Shown one piece after another: positions 22,357 to 30,142 of a stretch of 35,447 nucleotides of DNA (its first letter is position 1; the number at the start of each line of letters is the position of its first letter). This stretch comes from an uncultured Clostridia bacterium (GTDB lineage: Bacteria; Bacillota; Clostridia; Christensenellales; CAG-917), in contig CANDBF010000015.1 in assembly GCA_947382865.1 (NCBI GenBank), positions 1-35,447 on the forward strand, read 5' to 3'. The translations under genes and the position numbers were made by a program. The notes under the pieces were generated by a model that saw only the letters and a program-made list of their open reading frames with translations, was not told the DNA's origin and did no database searches.

Positions 22357-25255
22357 GCAGTGTAAGGACAAAAAAGTCACAAGTAAGTATCAGGGCGAAA
22401 AAAACGTAGACAAGCGCTATGTTAAGTTGGGCAAGAAGATTACGGACGTGGTCGCGCATAAGATTGCGGGCTTCGGTTCGGACGCGCCCGAGTATTGGGG
22501 ACTCAAAGAGGTTTTGACCCCCGAAATGTGCGAGCTTTGTAGCAAAATGAAGCTGCGTAAGTATTATACGCTTGAAGAGCTTCACAAGATGCACAAGAAA
22601 TACGATATCAACAAGCTCAAAGATTTGTACGAGGAAATGTCCAATATCGGCATAATCGAATACGATTACGGCGATAACTACGGTCACGACGGCGAGTTGA
22701 AAGACAGACCGCGCGTGAAGAGATACCGCGTGCCGTTTTACGTGCCGGGCTCGGCGGAGCTGTTCAATTCCACCGTCGAGCGCATAGAGAAAAACCCCAC
22801 GGTGGCGAATTTCTTCGAGCGTATGACGTTTATTCCGCTTGCGGGTATCACGCAGATGATTCCTGCGGGAGGCGACGGCATAGGTATGCACGTTATACCC
22901 GTGGAGAAAGCGATACAGTCGGAGAACAAGGCTATGGATATCGAAAAGATATCCCACTGGTTGCAGAAATACGACGGACACCTGTCGGCGGGCATATGCT
23001 CGTGCAGAGCGTCTCGCGCAATGCTGGGCGACGGCTGTACGGACGACGTGGACGACTGGTGTATTCAGGTCGGCGATATGGCGGACTATGCCGTAGAGAC
23101 GGGTCGCGCTCATTACATAGATAAGAAACGCGCCCTCGAAATTCTCGAGCTCGCCGAAAAGAACGGATACGTCCATCAGATTACAAATATAGACGGCTCT
23201 GAAAAGATTTTCGACATCTGCAACTGCAACGTCAAGATATGCAACGCCTTGCGTACCTCTATGCTGTTCAACACGCCCAATCTTTCGAGAAGCGCGTATA
23301 CTGCAAAGGTCGACAAGGAGAGCTGCGTCGCTTGCGGCAAGTGCGTAGAGGTTTGTCCCGCGGGCGCGGTCAAGCTCGGTCAGAAGCTCTGCCACAAGGA
23401 CGGCACGGAGGTGAAATATCCGCATATCGCGCTTCCCGACAACAATATCTGGGGCAAGTATGCTTGGGACGAGGCTTATCGCGATACGGCGAGAATGTCC
23501 AATACGTACAAGAGCGGAAGCGCGCCCTGTAAAGCGGCGTGTCCCGCGCATGTTCCCGTTCAGGCGTACATAAACCTCGCAAAGCAGGGCAAGTATAGGG
23601 AAGCGCTTGCGATGATAAAGACGGAAAACCCGTTCCCCGCAGTCTGCGGCCGCGTTTGCAACAAGCGTTGCGAGGACGCGTGCACGAGAGGCATGATCGA
23701 CAAGCCCGTTTCCATAGACGCGATAAAGAAGTATGTTGCGGATCTGGAAATTAAATCCGAAAACCGCTATATGCCCGAAAAGCTCGTACAGTCCGTTTAC
23801 GGAGAGTTCGGCGAGAAGATAGCCATTATCGGAGCGGGTCCCGCGGGTCTTAGCGCGGCGTATTATCTCGCACAAATGGGATATAAGCCCACCGTATTCG
23901 AGAAAAACCCCGTCGCCGGCGGAATGCTTACGTACGGAATACCCGCTTATAAGCTCGAAAAGGACGTCATCGAAGCGGAAATCGAAATCATCAGACAGCT
24001 CGGCGCGGAGATTAAGTGCGGAGTCGAGGTCGGCAAGGATATCACTATCGCTCAGCTTAAGGAGCAGGGCTATAAGGCGTTCTACGTAGCTATCGGCTGT
24101 CAGGGCGGCAGACGTCCGAACGTTGCCAACGATGACGCCGTCGGAACGGACATAGCGGTCAACTATCTGCGCGAATCCTTTGAGAAAAAGCAAAAATTCG
24201 ACGGAGACGTGGTGATTGTGGGCGGCGGAAACGTCGCAATAGACTGCGCGAGAAACGCGCACCGCTTAGGCGCTAAATCCGTAAGCATGTACTGCCTCGA
24301 AGCAAAGGACGAGATGCCTGCAAACGACGAGGAGATTATGGAGACGATAGAGGAGAATATCTCTATCAACAACTGCTGGGGACCCAAGGAAGTTATAGTC
24401 GGCGAGAAGGGCGAGGTCACGGGCATAGTGTTCAAGAAGTGTCTGCGCACTATCGACCCCAAGACGGAGAAATTCGCGCCCGTTTACGACGAAAACGAGA
24501 CTATCACCGTCAAAGCGGATAAAATCATATTTGCAATCGGTCAGACAATCGAGTGGGGCAAGCTGCTCGAAGGCACAAAGGTTGAGTTCTGGCACGGCAA
24601 CTATCCCGTCGCGGATAAGTTCACGTATCAGACCGCAGACCCCGACATCTTCGTCGGCGGCGACGTGTTCACGGGTCCGAGATTTGTTATCGACGCGATT
24701 GCCGCGGGTCACGAGGCGGCAGAGAGTCTGCACCGTCACGTACGTCCCGCCGCGCATATGACTATCGGCAGAGACAGAAGACAGTATACGCCTCTCGATA
24801 AGGAAGATCTGACGTATCCGTCATATGACAAGGCAGGCAGACAGGAAGCGGGTATGGACGATTCCAAAGACTTCAAAAACTCCTTTGAAGACGCGCATAA
24901 GACGCTCACCGAGGAGCAGGTCAAGATCGAAACCAACCGTTGCCTCGGATGCGGAGCTTCCTACGTCGATCCCAACAAGTGCATAGGCTGCGGACTTTGC
25001 ACGACTAAGTGCCAATTTGACGCGATACATCTTTTCAGAGACCATCCGAAGCACTCCACAATGAGAGTCGCAGAGAAGAAGGTCGGCGGACTGCTTGCTT
25101 ATGCCGTAAAGCGCAGCTTTAAGATAATCGCTCATTCGGGCTCGAAGGAAGCGAGAATGCTTGCTAAGGAACGCCGCCTTTACAAGAAGAGCAGCAAGGC
25201 GTTTAACAAGGAGAATCCGTATACGGGCAACTCCAATCCCAGCCTCGGTAGATAA
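22349..25255 (+). CDS. Multi-FeS GltD-like NAD(P)/FAD oxidoreductase with cysteine-rich N-terminal domain
   Basis: The 968-residue cytoplasmic protein has several parts. Residues 51-110 look like a winged helix with CELC (61-64). Residues 210-305 are a Cys-rich module (CSCR 217-220, Cys230, Cys238, CNCNVKIC 291-298) resembling a domain I recall next to ferredoxins in anaerobes. A 4Fe-4S motif CVACGKCVEVCP follows (326-336). The GltD/Fer4_20 region is at 394-447, the FAD fold IGAGPAGLSAA (494-504), a second nucleotide fold VIVGGGNVAIDCAR (622-635), GGDVF (770-774), and C-terminal clusters CLGCG...CIGCGLCTTKC (865-888). The core resembles glutamate-synthase small subunits and NfnB, which move electrons between NAD(P)H and ferredoxin. 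Its partner is unknown. ACGGAGGGA precedes the ATG; hypA follows after 2 bases. Confidence 0.9.
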   Translation: MPEQCKDKKVTSKYQGEKNVDKRYVKLGKKITDVVAHKIAGFGSDAPEYWGLKEVLTPEMCELCSKMKLRKYYTLEELHKMHKKYDINKLKDLYEEMSNIGIIEYDYGDNYGHDGELKDRPRVKRYRVPFYVPGSAELFNSTVERIEKNPTVANFFERMTFIPLAGITQMIPAGGDGIGMHVIPVEKAIQSENKAMDIEKISHWLQKYDGHLSAGICSCRASRAMLGDGCTDDVDDWCIQVGDMADYAVETGRAHYIDKKRALEILELAEKNGYVHQITNIDGSEKIFDICNCNVKICNALRTSMLFNTPNLSRSAYTAKVDKESCVACGKCVEVCPAGAVKLGQKLCHKDGTEVKYPHIALPDNNIWGKYAWDEAYRDTARMSNTYKSGSAPCKAACPAHVPVQAYINLAKQGKYREALAMIKTENPFPAVCGRVCNKRCEDACTRGMIDKPVSIDAIKKYVADLEIKSENRYMPEKLVQSVYGEFGEKIAIIGAGPAGLSAAYYLAQMGYKPTVFEKNPVAGGMLTYGIPAYKLEKDVIEAEIEIIRQLGAEIKCGVEVGKDITIAQLKEQGYKAFYVAIGCQGGRRPNVANDDAVGTDIAVNYLRESFEKKQKFDGDVVIVGGGNVAIDCARNAHRLGAKSVSMYCLEAKDEMPANDEEIMETIEENISINNCWGPKEVIVGEKGEVTGIVFKKCLRTIDPKTEKFAPVYDENETITVKADKIIFAIGQTIEWGKLLEGTKVEFWHGNYPVADKFTYQTADPDIFVGGDVFTGPRFVIDAIAAGHEAAESLHRHVRPAAHMTIGRDRRQYTPLDKEDLTYPSYDKAGRQEAGMDDSKDFKNSFEDAHKTLTEEQVKIETNRCLGCGASYVDPNKCIGCGLCTTKCQFDAIHLFRDHPKHSTMRVAEKKVGGLLAYAVKRSFKIIAHSGSKEARMLAKERRLYKKSSKAFNKENPYTGNSNPSLGR

Positions 25256-25257
25256 CA

Positions 25258-25611
25258 ATGCACGAATTAGGTATAGTGGTTCACGTAATAGAGCAGGTCG
25301 AGAAGGTCGCCGAGGAAAATAATGTGGAAAAGGTCGCAAGGCTTTCGTTGGAGGTCGGCGAGGTTTCCTCGGTGGTGCCCGACTTGTTCAGAGATTGCTT
25401 CGAGTGGTCCAAGAAAAAGACAAAGTATTTGCAGGACTGCGAATTGGAGCTTATAATTCTCGAAGGACTGTCCTACTGTCAGGACTGCGGCGAGACGTAT
25501 AAGACGACGGAGTACGCAAAGAAGTGCCCTCATTGCGGGAGCTACAACACGTATCTGGTCACGGGCAACGAAATAAATATAAAGGATATTCAGGTCGTAA
25601 CCCGAACGTGA
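25258..25611 (+). CDS. hypA: Hydrogenase/urease nickel metallochaperone HypA
   Basis: The 117-residue protein begins MHE, where His2 is the conserved nickel ligand, and has the HypA zinc site CQDC (74-77) and CPHC (90-93). Length is typical (113-120). HypA and HypB hand nickel to the target enzyme precursor. It follows the 968-residue oxidoreductase by 2 bases and hypB copy 2 is one gene upstream, so the three form one transcription unit. No hypC, D, E, F or hydrogenase subunit is in the window. The client is therefore unknown; it could be encoded elsewhere or be a non-hydrogenase enzyme. Confidence 0.95.
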   Translation: MHELGIVVHVIEQVEKVAEENNVEKVARLSLEVGEVSSVVPDLFRDCFEWSKKKTKYLQDCELELIILEGLSYCQDCGETYKTTEYAKKCPHCGSYNTYLVTGNEINIKDIQVVTRT

Positions 25612-25628
25612 AATGAAAAATTATCGAT

Positions 25629-25659
25629 AAAGTCCTACGCTTGTAGGGCTTTATTTTTT
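25629..25659 (+). terminator. Intrinsic terminator of the hypB-oxidoreductase-hypA operon
   Basis: AAAGTCCTAC / GTAGGGCTTT (one G-T pair) encloses a GCTT loop and is followed by ATTTTTTC. Confidence 0.88.
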
Positions 25660-25675
25660 CTGAGCGCAAAGGCAT

Positions 25676-25704
25676 TTGACGGAACGGACGTCGGCGATTA
25701 TAAT
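25676..25704 (+). promoter_or_regulatory. SigA-type promoter of the ABC-F gene
   Basis: TTGACG (25676-25681), a 17-bp spacer and a perfect TATAAT (25699-25704). It predicts a start near 25711 and a short leader of about 23 bases. Confidence 0.75.
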
Positions 25705-25733
25705 ATTTTCGTAAAACATAAATCGGTGAAAGT

Positions 25734-27635
25734 ATGAAACAGATTTCAGTCGTCAACGGAGCTTTGGAATACGACGGAGTGCCTGTGCTTACGCAGGTGA
25801 ATTTCACAGTACGCGAAAAGGAAAAAATCGCGCTCGTGGGCAGAAACGGATGCGGAAAAACCACCTTGCTCAAAATCCTTGCAGGTCAGCTGGAATGCGA
25901 AAAGGGCGCGGACGGCGAGGTTTGCGGAATGATATCCGTCGGAAATCCCGTCGTAGGATTTTTGAAGCAGACGTCCAACGACGATAGGACGAAAACGATG
26001 CTCGACGAGATTGCGGAGGCATACGCCGAGCTGCTGGAAGTCGAGGCTGAAACGGAAAGGGCGCTTGCAAGGCTGCAAGAGGACGGAAGCGAACGAAACG
26101 CGGGCATATATTCGGGATTGCACGACAAATACGAACGACTGGGCGGATATACGTATAAGAAAGAGTATATGACCGCGATAAAGAAGTTCGGATTTTCGGA
26201 AGCGGATTTGCAAAAGCCGCTCGTGGAATTTTCGGGCGGTCAGCGTACGAAAATCGCGCTTTTGAGATTGCTGTTGTCAAAGCCCGACTTTTTGTTGCTC
26301 GACGAGCCGACGAATCATCTGGATTTACAGGCGATAGAGTGGCTTGAAAAGTATCTTATCGATTACAAAAACGCTTGCGTAATAGTGTCGCACGACCGAA
26401 TGTTCCTCGACAAAATCGTCGGAGCGGTGTACGAAATCGAGTACGGAGAGGCGACGAGATACAGCGGGAATTACACCGCGTTCGTCGCGCAGAAGCAGCA
26501 GAATTACGATATAGCGCTGAAAAATTCGTTGCTCAGAAAAAAGGAAATAGAAAGACTCAACGCGCTTGTCGAGCGGTTCAGATATAAAGCCTCGAAGGCC
26601 GCCATGGTGCAGGCGAAAATAAAGCAGATAAGCAGAATAGGCGAGGTAGGCACGCCTACGGGCTTCGATAAGAGCACTTTCCACGCCAATTTTCAGCCCG
26701 CATATCAGACCGTCGAAAAAGCGCTTGTGATTGAAAACCTTTCGTTCGGCTATACGGACGAGCTGGGACGGCTGGATATGACCGTGACGCGCGGACAAAA
26801 GGTGGGCATAATAGGCAATAACGGCACGGGAAAGTCCACGCTCATAAAAACCGTGATGAGACTTATTCCCGCGCTCGAGGGGCGCGCGGTGTTCGGATTG
26901 CACGCGGAGGTCGGCTATTTCGACCAGACGCTTACGCAGAGCTTTTCCACGCTTACCGTTATGGAGGATTTTCACAATCACTTTCCTATGCTCAGCGATA
27001 CGGAGGTGCGCACCGCGCTCGGGGCGTTCCTGTTTTGCGGCGACGACGTTTTCAAGAAAATCTGCGACCTGTCGGGCGGCGAAAAGGTGAGACTTGCTCT
27101 TTGTAAGATTTTCAAACGCAGACCTAATATACTCATTCTAGACGAGCCGACAAACCATATGGACATTATCGGGAAAGAGACTCTTGAAAAAATGCTTGCA
27201 GAGTATACGGGCACTATTATTACGGTGTCGCACGACAGATATTTTATAAACCGCATATGCGACAGGCTTATAGTTTTCGACGACGGCGGCGCGCGCGTTT
27301 TCGAGGGAACGTATGCCGAATACGAGGCGCAAAAAGCGCAGACGGAGAATGAAGACAGGACGGACGGCAAGACTGTCGTAAAAAAGAAAGGAAAGCCCGT
27401 TTCCGAATCAGCAGCGCGCAACAAAAAAATTCACCGCATAGGCGTGCTTGAAAGCAAAATGCAGGTTTTAACCGATAAAATAGATATGTTAAAGACCGCT
27501 TTGTGCGAAGACGAGACTGTTTATACGGATTATATCAAGATTGCCGAAATTGAAAAACAGATAGAAGAGCTTAACTGCGAGCTTGCCCCTTTCGAGACGG
27601 AATGGCTTAAATTGCAGGAAGAAATTCAGGAATAG
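25734..27635 (+). CDS. ABC-F family ATPase (ribosome-associated type)
   Basis: The 633-residue protein has two ABC cassettes and no membrane helices. Cassette 1 has Walker A GRNGCGKTT, signature EFSGGQRTKIAL and LLDEPTNHLDL. Cassette 2 has GNNGTGKST, DLSGGEKVRLAL and ILDEPTNHMD. The linker between them (P-site tRNA interaction motif region) is helical and basic, and a coiled-coil C-terminal tail covers about 545-633. ABC-F proteins bind the ribosomal E site and either relieve stalling or protect from antibiotics. The C-terminal coil fits the YdiF/Uup-like housekeeping branch more than a resistance type, but resistance cannot be excluded. The start has a modest GGTGA site. It is a single-gene unit. 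Confidence 0.92.
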   Translation: MKQISVVNGALEYDGVPVLTQVNFTVREKEKIALVGRNGCGKTTLLKILAGQLECEKGADGEVCGMISVGNPVVGFLKQTSNDDRTKTMLDEIAEAYAELLEVEAETERALARLQEDGSERNAGIYSGLHDKYERLGGYTYKKEYMTAIKKFGFSEADLQKPLVEFSGGQRTKIALLRLLLSKPDFLLLDEPTNHLDLQAIEWLEKYLIDYKNACVIVSHDRMFLDKIVGAVYEIEYGEATRYSGNYTAFVAQKQQNYDIALKNSLLRKKEIERLNALVERFRYKASKAAMVQAKIKQISRIGEVGTPTGFDKSTFHANFQPAYQTVEKALVIENLSFGYTDELGRLDMTVTRGQKVGIIGNNGTGKSTLIKTVMRLIPALEGRAVFGLHAEVGYFDQTLTQSFSTLTVMEDFHNHFPMLSDTEVRTALGAFLFCGDDVFKKICDLSGGEKVRLALCKIFKRRPNILILDEPTNHMDIIGKETLEKMLAEYTGTIITVSHDRYFINRICDRLIVFDDGGARVFEGTYAEYEAQKAQTENEDRTDGKTVVKKKGKPVSESAARNKKIHRIGVLESKMQVLTDKIDMLKTALCEDETVYTDYIKIAEIEKQIEELNCELAPFETEWLKLQEEIQE

Positions 27636-27657
27636 AGCAAGGACAAGTTTACTTTTT

Positions 27658-27698
27658 ATGACAATCCCGTAACTTACGTTTTGTCATTTCATATGAAA
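27658..27698. repeat. Stacked palindromes after the ABC-F gene
   Basis: ATGACAA (27658-27664) and TTGTCAT (27681-27687) flank an inner CGTAAcTTACG dyad (27668-27678). Next to it is the perfect palindrome TTTCATATGAAA (27687-27698), and the terminator stem starts 7 bases later. Function unknown. Confidence 0.6.
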
Positions 27699-27704
27699 AC
27701 TATA

Positions 27705-27742
27705 ATAAGAAAAGCGATACGCACGCGTATCGCTTTTCTTAT
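27705..27742. terminator. Bidirectional intrinsic terminator
   Basis: A perfect 17-bp stem, ATAAGAAAAGCGATACG / CGTATCGCTTTTCTTAT, has a CACG loop. The T-rich outer arms (TTTTCTTAT in either direction) suit both the ABC-F gene and the convergent tetR gene. Confidence 0.88.
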
Positions 27743-27794
27743 GAAAGGAATCCGAAGACGGTTCATAAATTCCGCTTTGATATCGTCCGCCGCG

Positions 27795-28355
27795 TTATGC
27801 CGAAAGCACGGGTAGTATCAGTGCGAAATAGTATTCGGCAATCTGTTCGGGAGTCTCCTTGCAATCGCCTTTTATCCACCATAACGTAAGCTCGATGAGG
27901 GAGGTTATGATATGGTTGACAAGCAAGTCCTCGGGAAAGACCGCGTTTTTATATACCTTGAATACGTAGTCATAGACAAGCTCGCCCAAATAGCCCCGCA
28001 AGTCCTGTACGAATATCTCCTTACTTTCGGAGCCGAGTATGCCTTTGAGCTCCTCTTTATCCTCGTAGAAATGATAGAACATATGGATTACGATATGTCT
28101 GAAATCGTTTGTGTTGGAAAAGTCGTGACGCATTTCGGGCTCCAACGAAGGGCAGAATACGTGAGAGAAAATATCCGCGCATATTGCGTGCAACAGTTCC
28201 TCCTTTGTCCTGAAATGCTCGTAAAAGGTCGAGCGTCCCACGTTTGCCTCGTCAAGGATATCCTGCACTGTTATTTTTGAATAGGTTTTCCTCTTCATAA
28301 GCTCAAAGAAAGCCTGTCTTATCGCCTGTTGGGTTTTCAGCTGTCTTCTGTCCAT
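27795..28355 (-). CDS. TetR/AcrR family transcriptional regulator
   Basis: The 186-residue protein has the TetR N-terminal helix-turn-helix (about 10-55): KITVQDILDEANVGRSTFYEHF followed by KEELL. The divergent C-terminal half binds an unknown ligand; it resembles the TetR_C type with IIELTLWWIKG-like segments. It is divergent from the peptide/nickel-type ABC importer operon and their -35 boxes lie only about 21 bp apart, so it most likely represses that operon and itself. The ribosome site GGGAG precedes the ATG. Confidence 0.93.
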   Translation of the reverse strand: MDRRQLKTQQAIRQAFFELMKRKTYSKITVQDILDEANVGRSTFYEHFRTKEELLHAICADIFSHVFCPSLEPEMRHDFSNTNDFRHIVIHMFYHFYEDKEELKGILGSESKEIFVQDLRGYLGELVYDYVFKVYKNAVFPEDLLVNHIITSLIELTLWWIKGDCKETPEQIAEYYFALILPVLSA

Positions 28356-28395
28356 AATCTGACTCCCGTCCGCTATCGAACATTGTATTTGTTAT

Positions 28396-28424
28396 ATTAT
28401 AGCGTGTTCTATATCGTTTGTAAA
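28396..28424 (-). promoter_or_regulatory. Promoter of tetR, with an overlapping dyad
   Basis: On the minus strand TTTACA (28424-28419), a 17-bp spacer and TATAAT (28401-28396). The dyad TATAG-N6-CTATA (28398-28413) covers the -10 and spacer and may be an operator for autoregulation. Confidence 0.7.
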
Positions 28425-28445
28425 TGCGGAAAATAACCTACAAAT

Positions 28446-28474
28446 TTGACATAACGGTTAAAATGTCGTATTAT
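28446..28474 (+). promoter_or_regulatory. Promoter of the ABC importer operon
   Basis: A perfect TTGACA (28446-28451), a 17-bp spacer and TATTAT (28469-28474). It predicts a start near 28481 and a leader of about 60 bases. Confidence 0.78.
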
Positions 28475-28475
28475 T

Positions 28476-28498
28476 GAACAAAAGGCGCAAAATTGTTC
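28476..28498. promoter_or_regulatory. Candidate TetR operator at the ABC promoter
   Basis: GAACAA (28476-28481) and TTGTTC (28493-28498) form a 6-bp inverted repeat with an 11-base gap, right after the -10 box and over the predicted start point. Related words occur as GAACA at 28378-28382 and TGTTC at 28405-28409. Confidence 0.35.
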
Positions 28499-28541
28499 GG
28501 TAGCGAATGTTTTTCAGCGAATTGTGCCGTTTTGGAGAGAT

Positions 28542-29441
28542 ATGGTTTTAAGCTATAAAAGCGGAGAAATAACGGCGAAAATCAAAGGAGGAAGCCGCGT
28601 TATAGTCAGAGACGTCGATTTCGATATCGAAGAGGGCGAGAGGCTTGCGCTTATCGGCGAGACGGGTGCGGGCAAAACCATGATTGCGCAATCGATTATG
28701 CGGCTGCTCCCCGAAAACGTAAGGCAGACGGGAGGCAGTATGGTTTTTTGCGGCGTGGATTTGTCCGACTTAAAAACCGTACGAAAAATCTTGGGTAAGG
28801 AAATCGCGTATATTCCCCAGAGCGGAGCTGACTGTCTCAATCCTACGAGGAAGGTAAAGTATCACCTTTATGACAGTCTGAAACGGATGGGTTTGAAGGG
28901 CGATGCGCTTAAAGCCGCGTGTATAGACAACCTCGTCAAAGCGGGCTTTGAAGACGCGGCGGCAATTTTGAATTTGTATCCGTTTCAGCTGTCGGGCGGA
29001 ATGGCGCAGAGGGTGACTATAGCGCTTGCGCTATGCTCGCATGCGAAGCTGATAATCTGCGACGAGGCGACAAACGGCTTGAACTATGTTGATAAAACGG
29101 TATTCGTAAAGCGTATTTCAGAGCTGTTTCCGTCCGCCGCAAAACTTTTCATTACACACGATATGCAGGTTGCGGGCGCGTGCGACCGCATAGGCGTGCT
29201 TTGCTCGGGCAGACTTGTCGAGAGCGGGGAGGCGGCAATAGTATCGACTGCCCCCAAGCACCCGTATACGCAGTCCCTTTTGTCGGCGCTTGCGAAAAAC
29301 GGGATGAAGCAGACTCCCGTATTGCGCAAAAACGAGGGAGACTGTCCCTTTTATCCGCGTTGTGAGATTGCCTGCGAAGAATGTAAAGGCGAAATTCCGC
29401 GTATCGAGGAGGGCGGTCATATGCGGAGGTGCGCGCTGTGA
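28542..29441 (+). CDS. Peptide/nickel-type ABC transporter ATP-binding protein 1 (OppD/NikD-like)
   Basis: The cassette has Walker A GETGAGKT, Q-loop IPQSGADCLNP, signature QLSGGMAQRVTIALAL, Walker B LIICDEATNGLNY and a switch His in ITHDMQ. The C-terminal CPFYPRC...C motif is that of oligopeptide/nickel ATPases. It energises uptake with the second ATPase and two permeases of the same operon. ATG 28542 (299 residues) follows GGAGAG closely; an in-frame GTG at 28524 lacks a site, so the start is likely but not certain. The D-loop region reads ATNGLNY rather than PTTALDV, which may lower or change ATPase cycling. The next gene overlaps by 4 bases (GTGA). Confidence 0.9.
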   Translation: MVLSYKSGEITAKIKGGSRVIVRDVDFDIEEGERLALIGETGAGKTMIAQSIMRLLPENVRQTGGSMVFCGVDLSDLKTVRKILGKEIAYIPQSGADCLNPTRKVKYHLYDSLKRMGLKGDALKAACIDNLVKAGFEDAAAILNLYPFQLSGGMAQRVTIALALCSHAKLIICDEATNGLNYVDKTVFVKRISELFPSAAKLFITHDMQVAGACDRIGVLCSGRLVESGEAAIVSTAPKHPYTQSLLSALAKNGMKQTPVLRKNEGDCPFYPRCEIACEECKGEIPRIEEGGHMRRCAL

Positions 29442-30142
29442 TTGAGATAAAATCCTTATCTAAGTCTTTCGGTAAAAAGGTAGTGCTCGAAGACGTCAAC
29501 CTTTGTTTTGAGTATGGAAAAATCACCGGACTGTACGGAGACAGCGGTTGCGGCAAATCTACGCTCGCAAAGATACTCTGCGGAATAGAGAAGCTAGGCA
29601 AAGGCGAAATATATGCGGACGGAGAGCTTGTCTGCTCGGATAAAGTGAAGTATAAGCGCAAGGTCGGCAAACGTATTCAGACGGTGTATCAGCAGCCGTA
29701 TGCCGCGCTAGATCCCGTTCAGCGGATAGGCGCGTCGCTCTATGAAATCGTAAGCTACAACAAGCTCGCGAAATCCCGCGCGGAGCAAAAGGCTGTCGTA
29801 GAGAATATTGCCGTCGAAATGAATCTTGCAAAGGAGACCTTGGGCTCGTTTCCGAGCGCTATATCCGGCGGAGAAGCTCAAAGAGTCGCTATTGCAAAAT
29901 GCCTTTTGCTGAGTCCCAAGCTGCTTATCCTCGACGAGGCGACTTCGATGCTTGACGTATCCACGCAGGCGAACGTGCTTGCAAGGATTAAGGAGCTTGT
30001 AATAAAAAGGAATATGGGCGTGCTGCTTATAAGCCACGATAAAGAGCTCGTAGAGAATTTCTGCGACTCTGTTTACACGTATGAAAACTGCAATTTCGTG
30101 CTGAAAAATACAAAAGGAGAGACGGATGATGAAGCGTTGTGA
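29438..30142 (+). CDS. Peptide/nickel-type ABC transporter ATP-binding protein 2 (OppF/NikE-like)
   Basis: Start GTG 29438 is chosen because GGAGG lies 8 bases upstream and the codon overlaps the previous stop in GTGA; an in-frame GTG at 29429 is too close to the site. The 234 residues hold Walker A GDSGCGKST, Q-loop YQQPYAALDP, signature AISGGEAQRVAIAKCL, Walker B LLILDEATSMLDVSTQ and HD switch ISHDKELV. It is shorter than OppF (about 310) and lacks the C-terminal Cys motif, closer in size to NikE. Paired with ATPase 1 as a heterodimer. The binding-protein gene overlaps its 3' end. Confidence 0.9.
   Translation: MIEIKSLSKSFGKKVVLEDVNLCFEYGKITGLYGDSGCGKSTLAKILCGIEKLGKGEIYADGELVCSDKVKYKRKVGKRIQTVYQQPYAALDPVQRIGASLYEIVSYNKLAKSRAEQKAVVENIAVEMNLAKETLGSFPSAISGGEAQRVAIAKCLLLSPKLLILDEATSMLDVSTQANVLARIKELVIKRNMGVLLISHDKELVENFCDSVYTYENCNFVLKNTKGETDDEAL

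Noticed and set aside
22313..24262. 649-residue minus-strand open frame opposite the large oxidoreductase
   Set aside because: It lies fully antisense to a gene with clear FAD, NAD(P) and FeS motifs, has no ribosome site, and its composition (Val/Arg/His-rich) is what the complement of this coding sequence produces.
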